5,248 bases of DNA from contig JAOZOG010000024.1 of the NCBI GenBank assembly GCA_029933395.1, forward strand, positions 1 through 5,248. The letters are read 5' to 3'. Below, piece by piece: positions 1-5,248 of this stretch (position 1 is its first letter; each line of letters begins with the position of its first letter). The translations under genes and the position numbers were made by a program. The stretch comes from Sulfurovaceae bacterium. Its GTDB lineage: Bacteria > Campylobacterota > Campylobacteria > Campylobacterales > Sulfurovaceae. The notes below the pieces were generated by a model. It did no database searches, was not told the DNA's origin, and saw nothing but the letters and a program-made list of their open reading frames with translations.

Positions 1-2150
1 GTCGCATCAGAAACCAGTCCGATAGGCGGTGTATCCAGTAAGATATAATCATACTTTTGCGATAGTTTTTCGATAATCGACTCGAGAACAATCGACATAA
101 TAAGCCCAGTCGGGTTGGATGTCCTTGGTCCGCTTGTGATCACATCCAGGTTGTCGATCTCTGTTTTTTGAATCGCCTCTTCCAGAGAACATTTATCCGC
201 CAGAAGAGAACTCATACCAATTTTACTGTTGTCCAAGCCAAAATGCTGATGCAGAGAAGCCTTTCGCATATCCAAATCAAGTACAATGACCGAATTGTTG
301 CCATTCTTGGCAATCATTCTGCTCAGATGAAAGATAGTGAGAGTCTTCCCCTCTCCCGAGACGGTCGAAGTGATGGAGACAAGCTTCGACTTGCTTTGGG
401 TTTTCAAAAAGGCGAGATTGATCCAGAGTGCCCGTATCGCTTCCCGATAGTAGGGTACAACTTTTTCTGATTTCAAAAGTGGTATCACTCCATAGAGCGG
501 GACGTGTGTCAACTTTTCGATATCTTCGGAAGATTTGATGGAATCATCCAGGAAAATACGCAGAAAAGCCTGCCCTATCCCTAGAGAAAAGCCGATAAAT
601 ATACCGGCCAAAACTATGAGAAAACGCTTCGGCTTGATGGGGCTTCGAGGCAGTTCGGCTGCATCGATGATACGTGTATTGGAGATGGTCGATGATTTTT
701 CGATTGCCGTTTCCGCTCTTTTTTCGAGCAGGAAAGAGTATATCTTCTCATTGATCATAAAATTTCGGGTCAACTGTCCAAGTTTTTGCTCCTGCTCGGG
801 AAAACTTTTCATTGTCCCCTTTTGCTCTTCGATGACGGCAAGCACTCTTCTTTTACTATTCTTTAACACTCTCAGGTTGCTTTCGAGTGCATTCTTCAAC
901 GATCTCTTCAAGGAGATGATCTTTCGCTTGATGACGATGATCTCCGGATGCTTTTCTGTATAATTGACAGAAAGTGTGGCGTAGGTCGCAATCGCATTCT
1001 GCAGCTCCTCCAGCAGGGCGTCGATGGTTGGACTTGATTTGCGCGTATAATCCATATTGATATTACTGAGATCACTTTGGGATTTGATATGGTTCAAGAT
1101 ACCCTCCATGATATCGATCTGCATATTGATCTCGTACAGTCTGCTTTCGAGTTCACTCAGCTTGGTGGCCGTCATGCTTGCTTTGCTGCTCAGATCGACG
1201 ACAATATTGGTTGCCTTGTACTCCTGTAGCTTCTCGGCCGAACCCTTCAGTGCCTTGTCGATCGCTTTGAGTTGCATATCGATAAAAGAGAGCTGTTTTT
1301 TGGCACTTTTCGATTTCAGGGCAAGATTCTCATCGATATAGGATTTCGCGACACTGTTGACAATCTCCTGGGCTCTGAGGGGGACCGTATCGGTAAATTT
1401 CAGCGCGATGGTACTGCCGGATTTTGATACTTTTGATGTGGATATTCCGGCTCGGACAAAGTTGGTCATTGCATGATTGGGCACAATCGTAAAGGCATAA
1501 GTCTGTTTTTTCAGTTTCGAAATTTTTTGGACGGAGAGTGAAAACCACTCTGTCTCTATCTTCTCCGAAAAAGAGTGAAGAGCATCATAGCTTACTTCTC
1601 TTTTCTCTTCACCTTGAGATGCAAAGAGCCCCTTCAATCTCTTGACGAGTCTATCTTTGAAGGGTGCTTCGATAACGAGTCTGAATTTGTCCTGGTCTAC
1701 GGGGACGATTTTGAAGCGTTTTCCATAGAGTTCGGGCACGATAAACTGGTATGTGACGATGAAGGGAGAATCTTTGTAGAGTTCGGTCGTGCGGAGAAAT
1801 TTTGTGGTATAGTAGCGGGTACCGAGATTTAAAGCCTCCAGTGCTTTTTGAGCGACTATACGACTCTTGAATACGACCAGTTCATCCTCTATTTGGCTCA
1901 TTTCCGGATACATCTCCATATTGACAAAGCCGCCGTAATTATGTAACTCTTGTGAGATTTTCATCAGACTTTTCGATTGATAGACGGAGGGAGCGAAATA
2001 GGCACGTGAGGCTGCGATGATGGTAGCTATGAGGACAATCACAAAAATGGATTTTTTGTAGTGCAGGAGGGCGGTAACTATCTCTTTGATATCAAGCTTC
2101 TCGTCTTCTTGATAGGTAAAGTTCGGTATTTGATGGTCCGATTTTCTCAT
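1..2150 (-). CDS. Polysaccharide co-polymerase fused to BY-type tyrosine kinase (Wzz/Wzc-like), 3' end off the left edge
   Basis: Inner-membrane protein expected to control chain length and export of capsular or exopolysaccharide through a cytoplasmic autophosphorylating tyrosine kinase. The 716 codons present read without a stop. A Wzz-type N-terminus (about 15-65) has a membrane helix near 33-50. A long periplasmic part with coiled-coil-like stretches (about 280-345 and 395-480) leads to a GNVR-type segment (about 450-508, ending LPRSPIKPKR) and a second membrane helix at about 509-530. The kinase domain follows: EAIRALW at 570-576, Walker A STVSGEGKT at 595-603, Walker A' VIVLDLDMRK at 621-630, Walker B YILLDTPP at 702-709. 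The C-terminal Tyr cluster would lie outside the window. Start: ATG at 2150 with GAAGGG at 2155-2160; an in-frame ATG at 2171 has no good ribosome site. Two conserved kinase positions differ (W576, G682). It follows rpoD on the same strand after 110 bp. In samples it looks more AT-rich than rpoD. Family sure; substrate unknown, so no symbol is given. Confidence 0.93.
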   Translation of the reverse strand, partial: MRKSDHQIPNFTYQEDEKLDIKEIVTALLHYKKSIFVIVLIATIIAASRAYFAPSVYQSKSLMKISQELHNYGGFVNMEMYPEMSQIEDELVVFKSRIVAQKALEALNLGTRYYTTKFLRTTELYKDSPFIVTYQFIVPELYGKRFKIVPVDQDKFRLVIEAPFKDRLVKRLKGLFASQGEEKREVSYDALHSFSEKIETEWFSLSVQKISKLKKQTYAFTIVPNHAMTNFVRAGISTSKVSKSGSTIALKFTDTVPLRAQEIVNSVAKSYIDENLALKSKSAKKQLSFIDMQLKAIDKALKGSAEKLQEYKATNIVVDLSSKASMTATKLSELESRLYEINMQIDIMEGILNHIKSQSDLSNINMDYTRKSSPTIDALLEELQNAIATYATLSVNYTEKHPEIIVIKRKIISLKRSLKNALESNLRVLKNSKRRVLAVIEEQKGTMKSFPEQEQKLGQLTRNFMINEKIYSFLLEKRAETAIEKSSTISNTRIIDAAELPRSPIKPKRFLIVLAGIFIGFSLGIGQAFLRIFLDDSIKSSEDIEKLTHVPLYGVIPLLKSEKVVPYYREAIRALWINLAFLKTQSKSKLVSITSTVSGEGKTLTIFHLSRMIAKNGNNSVIVLDLDMRKASLHQHFGLDNSKIGMSSLLADKCSLEEAIQKTEIDNLDVITSGPRTSNPTGLIMSIVLESIIEKLSQKYDYILLDTPPIGLVSDA

Positions 2151-2154
2151 AATG

Positions 2155-2160
2155 CCCTTC
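2155..2160 (-). promoter_or_regulatory. Ribosome binding site of the Wzz/BY-kinase gene
   Basis: On the minus strand GAAGGG lies four bases before the ATG at 2148-2150. This decides for that ATG over the in-frame ATG at 2169-2171, whose upstream bases hold no purine-rich match and which lies in one arm of an inverted repeat. The spacing is a little short, so initiation strength is uncertain. Confidence 0.6.
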
Positions 2161-2165
2161 TTGCC

Positions 2166-2208
2166 TATCATTTGAATCTATTTCATATCAGTTTCTTTTC
2201 AAATGATA
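2166..2208 (-). repeat. Perfect 11-bp inverted repeat upstream of the kinase gene
   Basis: TATCATTTGAA at 2166-2176 is exactly matched by its reverse complement TTCAAATGATA at 2198-2208, with a 21-nt spacer. It ends 15 bp before the kinase start codon, so it could be an mRNA hairpin next to the ribosome site or a protein operator. The arm at 2198-2208 also contains TATCAT on the minus strand, a possible -10 hexamer (five of six matches) without a recognisable -35. No U-run follows, so it is not an intrinsic terminator. Function is inferred only from position. Confidence 0.6.
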
Positions 2209-2210
2209 TT

Positions 2211-2240
2211 TCTGCTTTGGTCTTGCTTTGGCAAAGCAGA
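2211..2240 (-). repeat. 9-bp inverted repeat with an internal competing hairpin, just after rpoD
   Basis: TCTGCTTTG at 2211-2219 and CAAAGCAGA at 2232-2240 are perfect reverse complements around a 12-nt loop. A second TGCTTTG copy at 2224-2230 can pair with the same CAAAGCA arm (six pairs, loop GGC at 2230-2232), so the two hairpins exclude each other. It starts 21 bases after the rpoD stop, where a terminator would be expected. In the rpoD transcript it is followed by AAATATCA rather than a U-run, so an intrinsic terminator is doubtful. It could instead be a 3'-end stabiliser or an attenuator-like switch. Confidence 0.55.
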
Positions 2241-2260
2241 TTTACTTCACCAAAGGAGAA

Positions 2261-4099
2261 TCACTCCTCGATATAGTTTTTCAGCTTACGCCCCACTTTG
2301 GGATGTTTGAGCTTCTTGATCGCGGAAGATTCGATCTGTCGGACGCGTTCTCTGGTAACATTGAGGGCTTTTCCGATCTCTTCGAGGGTACGGTCGCTTT
2401 CATCTTCGAGGAGACCAAATCGCATACGCACGACAGCCTTTTCCCGTTCATTGAGCTGGTCGAGGACCTCATCGATCTGATTGTTGAGGTCATCTTTGAG
2501 GACGGCATCGGTAGGGCTGAGGGTCGTTTTGTCTTCGATGAAGTCACCGAATCTTCCATCATCTTCATCGCCGACCGGTGTTTCGAGTGAAACAGGTTCT
2601 TTGGTGATTTTGATGACATTTTTGACCTTGTCGACAGAGAGGCCCACCTCTTTGGCGATCGTATCGAGATCAGGTTCTTTGCCTGTCTCCTGAAGATGCT
2701 TTCGGATGATCTTGTTGATACGGTTGATCGTCTCGATCATATGGATCGGGATACGGATCGTACGTGCCTGGTCTGCGATGGCCCGGGAGATCGCCTGGCG
2801 GATCCACCATGTCGCATAGGTGGAGAATTTATACCCCTTCTGATATTCGAACTTGTCGACCGCTTTCATCAGGCCGATATTCCCCTCCTGGATCAGGTCG
2901 AGGAAGGGGAGGCCGCGGTTGGTGTAGCGTTTGGCGATAGAGACAACCAGTCTGAGGTTGGATTTGGCCATACGGGTTTTGGCCTTTTCGCTCTGTGCTT
3001 TTCCCTGACGGATCTGATTGAGGATCTCCGCAAGTTTGTCGGGATCGAGGTTGAAGCTGTTTTTACTCGCTTCGCGCGTCTCGAAAAGCTTTTTGATTTC
3101 GACATAGGTGCTGACCATTGTCGTCTCGGGAACGGCGTTGGAGATATCCTCTTTGTTCATCTTGATGATATTGTCGAGTATCTTCTGGTGGTTTGCCTTG
3201 AGGGTATCATTGAAGAGCGGCAGTTTGTATTCAAGCCGTTTGAGCTCTTTGTCGAAAGAGTCATCGCTCTTGAGCGCCGTCTCCATCGCTTTGACGAGTT
3301 CATTGATCAGCTTACTGGTCGGCCCGAGGTTGAGCAGGGCTCTTTTGAGCTGCTCTTTGCGGAAGGCCACTCTGAGTCTCTCATGAACGATCTTCAACTC
3401 GTCTGCATCACTCTCCTGCAGTTTGTGGAGTTCGTCGCGTGCCTTCATCCACTCTTTTTTATTTTTTTCGAGCAGTTTGAAGCTCTCTACGACCTGTTTG
3501 ACACGCTTGTCGTCTTTGGGGACGCTGCCACCTTTACTGTCATCGCTTTCGTCGTCATCGTCGCTGCTGACATCTTCGAAGCTTTTGAAAAGCTCTTTGA
3601 CCCGCCGCTCTCTATTGAGCAGGGGTTCTCTGTAGTTGATGATATAGTCGATGAGGTAGGGAACAGAGCAGATCGCATCGATGATGACATCCTCTCCCTC
3701 TTCGATCTGCTTGCTGAGATAGACCTCTTCCTCTTTGGTTAGGAGCGGGATCTTGCCCATTTCCCGGAGATACATCCGTACGGGACTGTCGCTTCGGCTC
3801 CATTCGAGCAGCTCTTTTTCCTTGGTGAAGTCGAACTGATCTTCGAGATTGCTGACCGCCATCTTCTTTTTGGCACTCTCTCGTCTTTTTGCCTCTTTGA
3901 TCGAAAGGTGCTTGGCGTATTCGGAGGCGGATATGATTCCGATATGATACTTTTCGGAAAACTGTTTAATCTTCTTTGCCTGAGACGCCGTAATCTGTTT
4001 ATCGAACTCTTTTGCGATATTTTCGAAGGTGACGACGTCGTTCTTTTTCTTGCTGGAAAACAGCTCTTCTACCCGCTTCATACTCTCTTTTGCTGCCAT
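2261..4099 (-). CDS. rpoD: RNA polymerase primary sigma factor (sigma-70, RpoD)
   Basis: Housekeeping sigma factor that joins core RNA polymerase, recognises promoter -10/-35 elements and melts DNA. Residue numbers here count from the TTG at 4102; the preferred ATG at 4099 removes one residue and gives 612 aa, a normal length. Region 1.1 covers about 1-80, and region 1.2 about 104-137 (SDSPVRMYLREMGKIPLLT). A non-conserved insert spans roughly 138-370, with an acidic DDDDESDD run at 181-188. Regions 2.1-2.4 lie at about 376-450 (LPFLDLIQEGNIGLMKAVDK, then FSTYATWWIRQAI and DQARTIRIP). Region 3 lies at about 451-530, and region 4 at about 545-605 with helix-turn-helix TLEEIGKALNVTRERVRQIE. All canonical motifs are intact. 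The ATG lies 8 nt after AAGAGGGG (4108-4115), whereas the TTG is only 5 nt away. Transcription probably starts from the TATAAT at 4308-4313. The gene is divergent from leuD and the kinase gene lies downstream. Confidence 0.98.
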   Translation of the reverse strand: MAAKESMKRVEELFSSKKKNDVVTFENIAKEFDKQITASQAKKIKQFSEKYHIGIISASEYAKHLSIKEAKRRESAKKKMAVSNLEDQFDFTKEKELLEWSRSDSPVRMYLREMGKIPLLTKEEEVYLSKQIEEGEDVIIDAICSVPYLIDYIINYREPLLNRERRVKELFKSFEDVSSDDDDESDDSKGGSVPKDDKRVKQVVESFKLLEKNKKEWMKARDELHKLQESDADELKIVHERLRVAFRKEQLKRALLNLGPTSKLINELVKAMETALKSDDSFDKELKRLEYKLPLFNDTLKANHQKILDNIIKMNKEDISNAVPETTMVSTYVEIKKLFETREASKNSFNLDPDKLAEILNQIRQGKAQSEKAKTRMAKSNLRLVVSIAKRYTNRGLPFLDLIQEGNIGLMKAVDKFEYQKGYKFSTYATWWIRQAISRAIADQARTIRIPIHMIETINRINKIIRKHLQETGKEPDLDTIAKEVGLSVDKVKNVIKITKEPVSLETPVGDEDDGRFGDFIEDKTTLSPTDAVLKDDLNNQIDEVLDQLNEREKAVVRMRFGLLEDESDRTLEEIGKALNVTRERVRQIESSAIKKLKHPKVGRKLKNYIEE

Positions 4100-4107
4100 C
4101 AATCAAG

Positions 4108-4115
4108 CCCCTCTT
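4108..4115 (-). promoter_or_regulatory. Ribosome binding site of rpoD
   Basis: AAGAGGGG on the minus strand lies 8 nt before the ATG at 4097-4099 and 5 nt before the adjacent in-frame TTG at 4100-4102. The spacing favours the ATG, but the two starts differ by one residue only. Confidence 0.65.
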
Positions 4116-4307
4116 GCATAGTTTATCCCGGATTATGCAATCGCTTTCACATCATCTGCACTGATCATCGGCAGCATAGGCATTCCATCCAAATGCTCAA
4201 CGCACCCTCCGGGAGCGCCTGCGCTTTGACTGGATACCTTTACATTCCGAGCATCAATGCATCTGACGCAAAATCGAGTGCATATTCCGGGTTTATAAAA
4301 GTAGTGG

Positions 4308-4313
4308 ATTATA
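4308..4313 (-). promoter_or_regulatory. Likely rpoD promoter (-10 element)
   Basis: On the minus strand the sequence reads TTTTCGGTATAAT, with a perfect TATAAT hexamer at 4308-4313 preceded by a T-run and a G. This fits the extended -10 form used by the primary sigma factor in Campylobacterota, which often lack a -35 box. The bases 17 nt upstream (AGAAAA) do not resemble TTGACA. A start near 4300 gives a leader of about 200 nt. A second weaker candidate, TATAAA, lies at 4292-4297. Confidence 0.6.
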
Positions 4314-4355
4314 CCGAAAATTTCTGAATATTTTCTCCTCACAAGAGGTACACAT

Positions 4356-4384
4356 TTGGTATTTTTCATCTTTTTAGCTAGAAT
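4356..4384 (+). promoter_or_regulatory. Likely leuD-leuB promoter
   Basis: TTGGTA at 4356-4361 (four of six to TTGACA), a 17-nt T-rich spacer, and TAGAAT at 4379-4384 (five of six to TATAAT), preceded by TTTTTAGC in the extended -10 style of this phylum. Transcription would begin near 4391, giving a leader of about 25 nt, too short for a leader peptide or attenuator. It stands back to back with the rpoD promoter, and the hexamers do not overlap. Confidence 0.6.
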
Positions 4385-4404
4385 TGCGGCAAATTTAGTC
4401 TGAA

Positions 4405-4409
4405 AAGGA
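4405..4409 (+). promoter_or_regulatory. Ribosome binding site of leuD, supporting a TTG start
   Basis: AAGGA at 4405-4409 lies seven bases before TTG at 4417. The ATG at 4409-4411 is out of frame, and no in-frame ATG or GTG exists between the predicted transcription start and 4417. The site therefore decides for TTG. Confidence 0.65.
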
Positions 4410-4416
4410 TGGTGTT

Positions 4417-4926
4417 TTGCAAGGAAAAGTTTGGAAATTTGGTGACAATATCGACACTGATTTGATCATCGCAGCAAGATATCTCAATACCAGCGATGCC
4501 CAGGAGCTGGCAAAGCATGTGATGGAAGATGCGGATCCCGAATTTGCAAAGAAGATGCAAGAGGGGGATATCATCGTGGCAGGCGAAAACTTCGGATGCG
4601 GAAGCAGCAGGGAGCATGCCCCGATCGCGCTCAAAGCGGCAGGGATCAACGCCATTATCGCGCCGACCTTTGCCAGAATCTTCTACCGAAACGCCTTTAA
4701 CATGGGACTGCCGATCTTTGAACTCAAAGAGGCGGATGAGATCAACGAGGGCGATGTCGTCAGGGTTGACATGGATGCCGGAGAGGTGATCAATATCACC
4801 CAGGCGAAGCGCTATGCATTCACGCCGATTCCTGAATTTATGCAGGAACTGGTCGATGCCGGCGGATTGATCCAGTTTGCCAAAAATGAAATTGCAAGCC
4901 AAAAGAAACAGGGAGATGCAGTATGA
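4417..4926 (+). CDS. leuD: 3-isopropylmalate dehydratase small subunit (LeuD)
   Basis: Small subunit of isopropylmalate isomerase. With the 4Fe-4S large subunit LeuC, it converts 2-isopropylmalate to 3-isopropylmalate in cytosolic leucine synthesis. It has 169 residues, the usual size of the short bacterial LeuD type. Visible family signatures are KFGDNIDTDLIIAARYL (7-23), GENFGCGSSREHAP (56-69, the swivel-domain substrate loop) and FYRNAFNMGLPIFEL (89-103). The start is TTG at 4417, with AAGGA seven bases upstream; the protein begins MQGKVWKFGD, which matches where family members start. It overlaps leuB by ATGA, which implies translational coupling in one operon. leuC is not adjacent upstream, since rpoD is there on the other strand. 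Other aconitase-family small subunits (homoaconitase) are possible in principle, but the leuB neighbour argues for LeuD. Confidence 0.96.
   Translation: MQGKVWKFGDNIDTDLIIAARYLNTSDAQELAKHVMEDADPEFAKKMQEGDIIVAGENFGCGSSREHAPIALKAAGINAIIAPTFARIFYRNAFNMGLPIFELKEADEINEGDVVRVDMDAGEVINITQAKRYAFTPIPEFMQELVDAGGLIQFAKNEIASQKKQGDAV
4911..4915 (+). promoter_or_regulatory. Ribosome binding site of leuB within the end of leuD
   Basis: GGGAG at 4911-4915 lies seven bases before the leuB ATG at 4923 and sits inside the last codons of leuD. Together with the ATGA stop/start overlap it suggests coupled translation. Confidence 0.65.
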
Positions 4927-5248
4927 CGAAAAGTTACAAAATAGGAATTATCAAGGGTGACGGGATCGGTCCGGAGATCATCGATGAAGCGATCAAAGTC
5001 CTGGATGCTGTCTCTGTCGCACAGGGATGCAATCTCAAATATACAGAAATGCTGCTGGGTGGCGCTGCGATCGATGAGACCGGTGTGCCGCTTCCAGAAG
5101 AGACGATCCAGGGTGTCAAAAAGTGTGATGCCGTACTCTTTGGTGCGATCGGCGGAGAGAAGTGGGACAAGCTTGAGCGGCATCTCCGCCCCGAAACAGG
5201 TCTGCTGGGCCTGCGAAAAGAGATGGGCACCTTCGCCAATCTCCGTCC
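4923..5248 (+). CDS. leuB: 3-isopropylmalate dehydrogenase (LeuB), 3' end off the right edge
   Basis: NAD-dependent oxidative decarboxylation of 3-isopropylmalate to 2-oxoisocaproate (via 2-isopropyl-3-oxosuccinate), the leucine step after LeuCD. The window holds 108 full codons plus two bases of a Pro codon, about 30% of a typical protein of roughly 350-360 residues. Seen here are the N-terminal KGDGIGPE (11-18), GAIGGEKWD (74-82) and RPETGLLGLRKEMGTFANLRP (89-109). By comparison with the Thermus enzyme, E91, L94 and L95 are the isopropyl-recognising residues, and R98 and R108 are substrate carboxylate contacts. This set favours isopropylmalate over isocitrate or tartrate. The metal-binding Asp residues and the NAD-binding part lie outside the window. 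Start: ATG at 4923 overlapping the leuD stop, with GGGAG seven bases upstream. Nothing is unusual in the visible part. Confidence 0.97.
   Translation, partial: MTKSYKIGIIKGDGIGPEIIDEAIKVLDAVSVAQGCNLKYTEMLLGGAAIDETGVPLPEETIQGVKKCDAVLFGAIGGEKWDKLERHLRPETGLLGLRKEMGTFANLR

Larger units (their letters stand above)
4100..4416. other. Divergent rpoD/leuD intergenic region and rpoD leader
   Basis: This 317-bp stretch holds the promoters of both flanking genes. The AT-rich part (about 4270-4400) carries the two -10 elements. The part nearer rpoD (about 4100-4265) is less AT-rich and would be transcribed as an rpoD leader of about 200 nt. In it lies a GC-rich patch at 4201-4225 with the small inverted repeat AGCGC-CT-GCGCT at 4214-4225. 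A 78-codon minus-strand frame (4133-4369) crosses the region, but it has no ribosome site and runs over the rpoD promoter, so I do not call it a gene. I recognise no tRNA, riboswitch or known RNA family. Confidence 0.6.

Noticed and set aside
535..963. Plus-strand frame of 142 codons and similar ones at 1057-1341 and 1575-1832
   Set aside because: All lie opposite the continuous minus-strand Wzz/BY-kinase reading frame, whose motifs and membrane helices are convincing.
1330..1548. A 72-codon minus-strand frame within the kinase gene, which might suggest a broken gene
   Set aside because: It is an alternative frame; the main frame reads from 2150 to the left edge without a stop, and the codon count agrees with the motif positions, so there is no frameshift.
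2169..2171. Alternative ATG start for the kinase gene seven codons upstream
   Set aside because: It is in frame, but lacks a ribosome site and lies in an arm of the 11-bp inverted repeat; the ATG at 2150 has GAAGGG upstream.
2696..3742. A 348-codon open frame on the plus strand opposite rpoD, rich in D, E, F and V
   Set aside because: It is fully antisense to a complete, well-conserved sigma-70 gene; its composition is what the complement of Lys/Glu/Asp-rich rpoD codons gives, and no ribosome site or family motif is visible.
4133..4369. A 78-codon minus-strand frame between rpoD and leuD, with a CTRFCVRC cluster and a protein-like C-terminus
   Set aside because: No ribosome site precedes the ATG, the frame starts just upstream of the rpoD promoter and runs through its TATAAT, and I recognise no family. 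It is kept as a weak possibility under the leader finding.
4378..4902. A 174-codon minus-strand frame opposite leuD
   Set aside because: It is antisense to a clear LeuD with intact signatures and has no motif of its own.

Overview
The window reads as chromosomal DNA of a Campylobacterota (epsilonproteobacterial) organism, most likely a Sulfurovum- or Sulfurimonas-like chemolithotroph. This is inferred from the style of the RpoD and LeuD proteins and from promoters of the form T-rich / G-n-TAnAAT without strong -35 boxes. The genus is not certain.

Layout: (1) Positions 1-2150, minus strand: the first 716 codons of a large polysaccharide co-polymerase / bacterial tyrosine kinase (Wzz domain, GNVR segment, BY-kinase ATPase). 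The gene runs off the left edge and I read it without a frameshift or stop. (2) Positions 2151-2260: a 110-bp gap with two perfect inverted repeats (9 bp and 11 bp arms). (3) Positions 2261-4099, minus strand: complete rpoD, the primary sigma-70 factor. (4) Positions 4100-4416: divergent intergenic region with a -10 for rpoD at 4308-4313 and a good -35/-10 pair for leuD at 4356-4384. It leaves a roughly 200-nt rpoD leader. (5) Positions 4417-4926, plus strand: complete leuD with a TTG start. (6) Positions 4923-5248, plus strand: 5' end of leuB, overlapping leuD by four bases and cut by the right edge.

The genes fall into two transcriptional directions. leuD-leuB encode consecutive steps of leucine biosynthesis (isopropylmalate isomerase small subunit, then 3-isopropylmalate dehydrogenase) and are translationally coupled. 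leuC is not in the window. rpoD and the kinase gene point the other way, with no convincing U-tract terminator between them, so read-through from the housekeeping sigma gene into the exopolysaccharide kinase gene is possible but unproven.

I found no mobile element, CRISPR array, tRNA/rRNA gene or clearly new multi-gene system. The points most worth a second look are two altered conserved positions in the BY-kinase domain (the last Arg of EX2RX2R replaced by Trp, and the Glu of the NPSELL motif replaced by Gly), the paired inverted repeats in front of that gene, and the long leader of rpoD.
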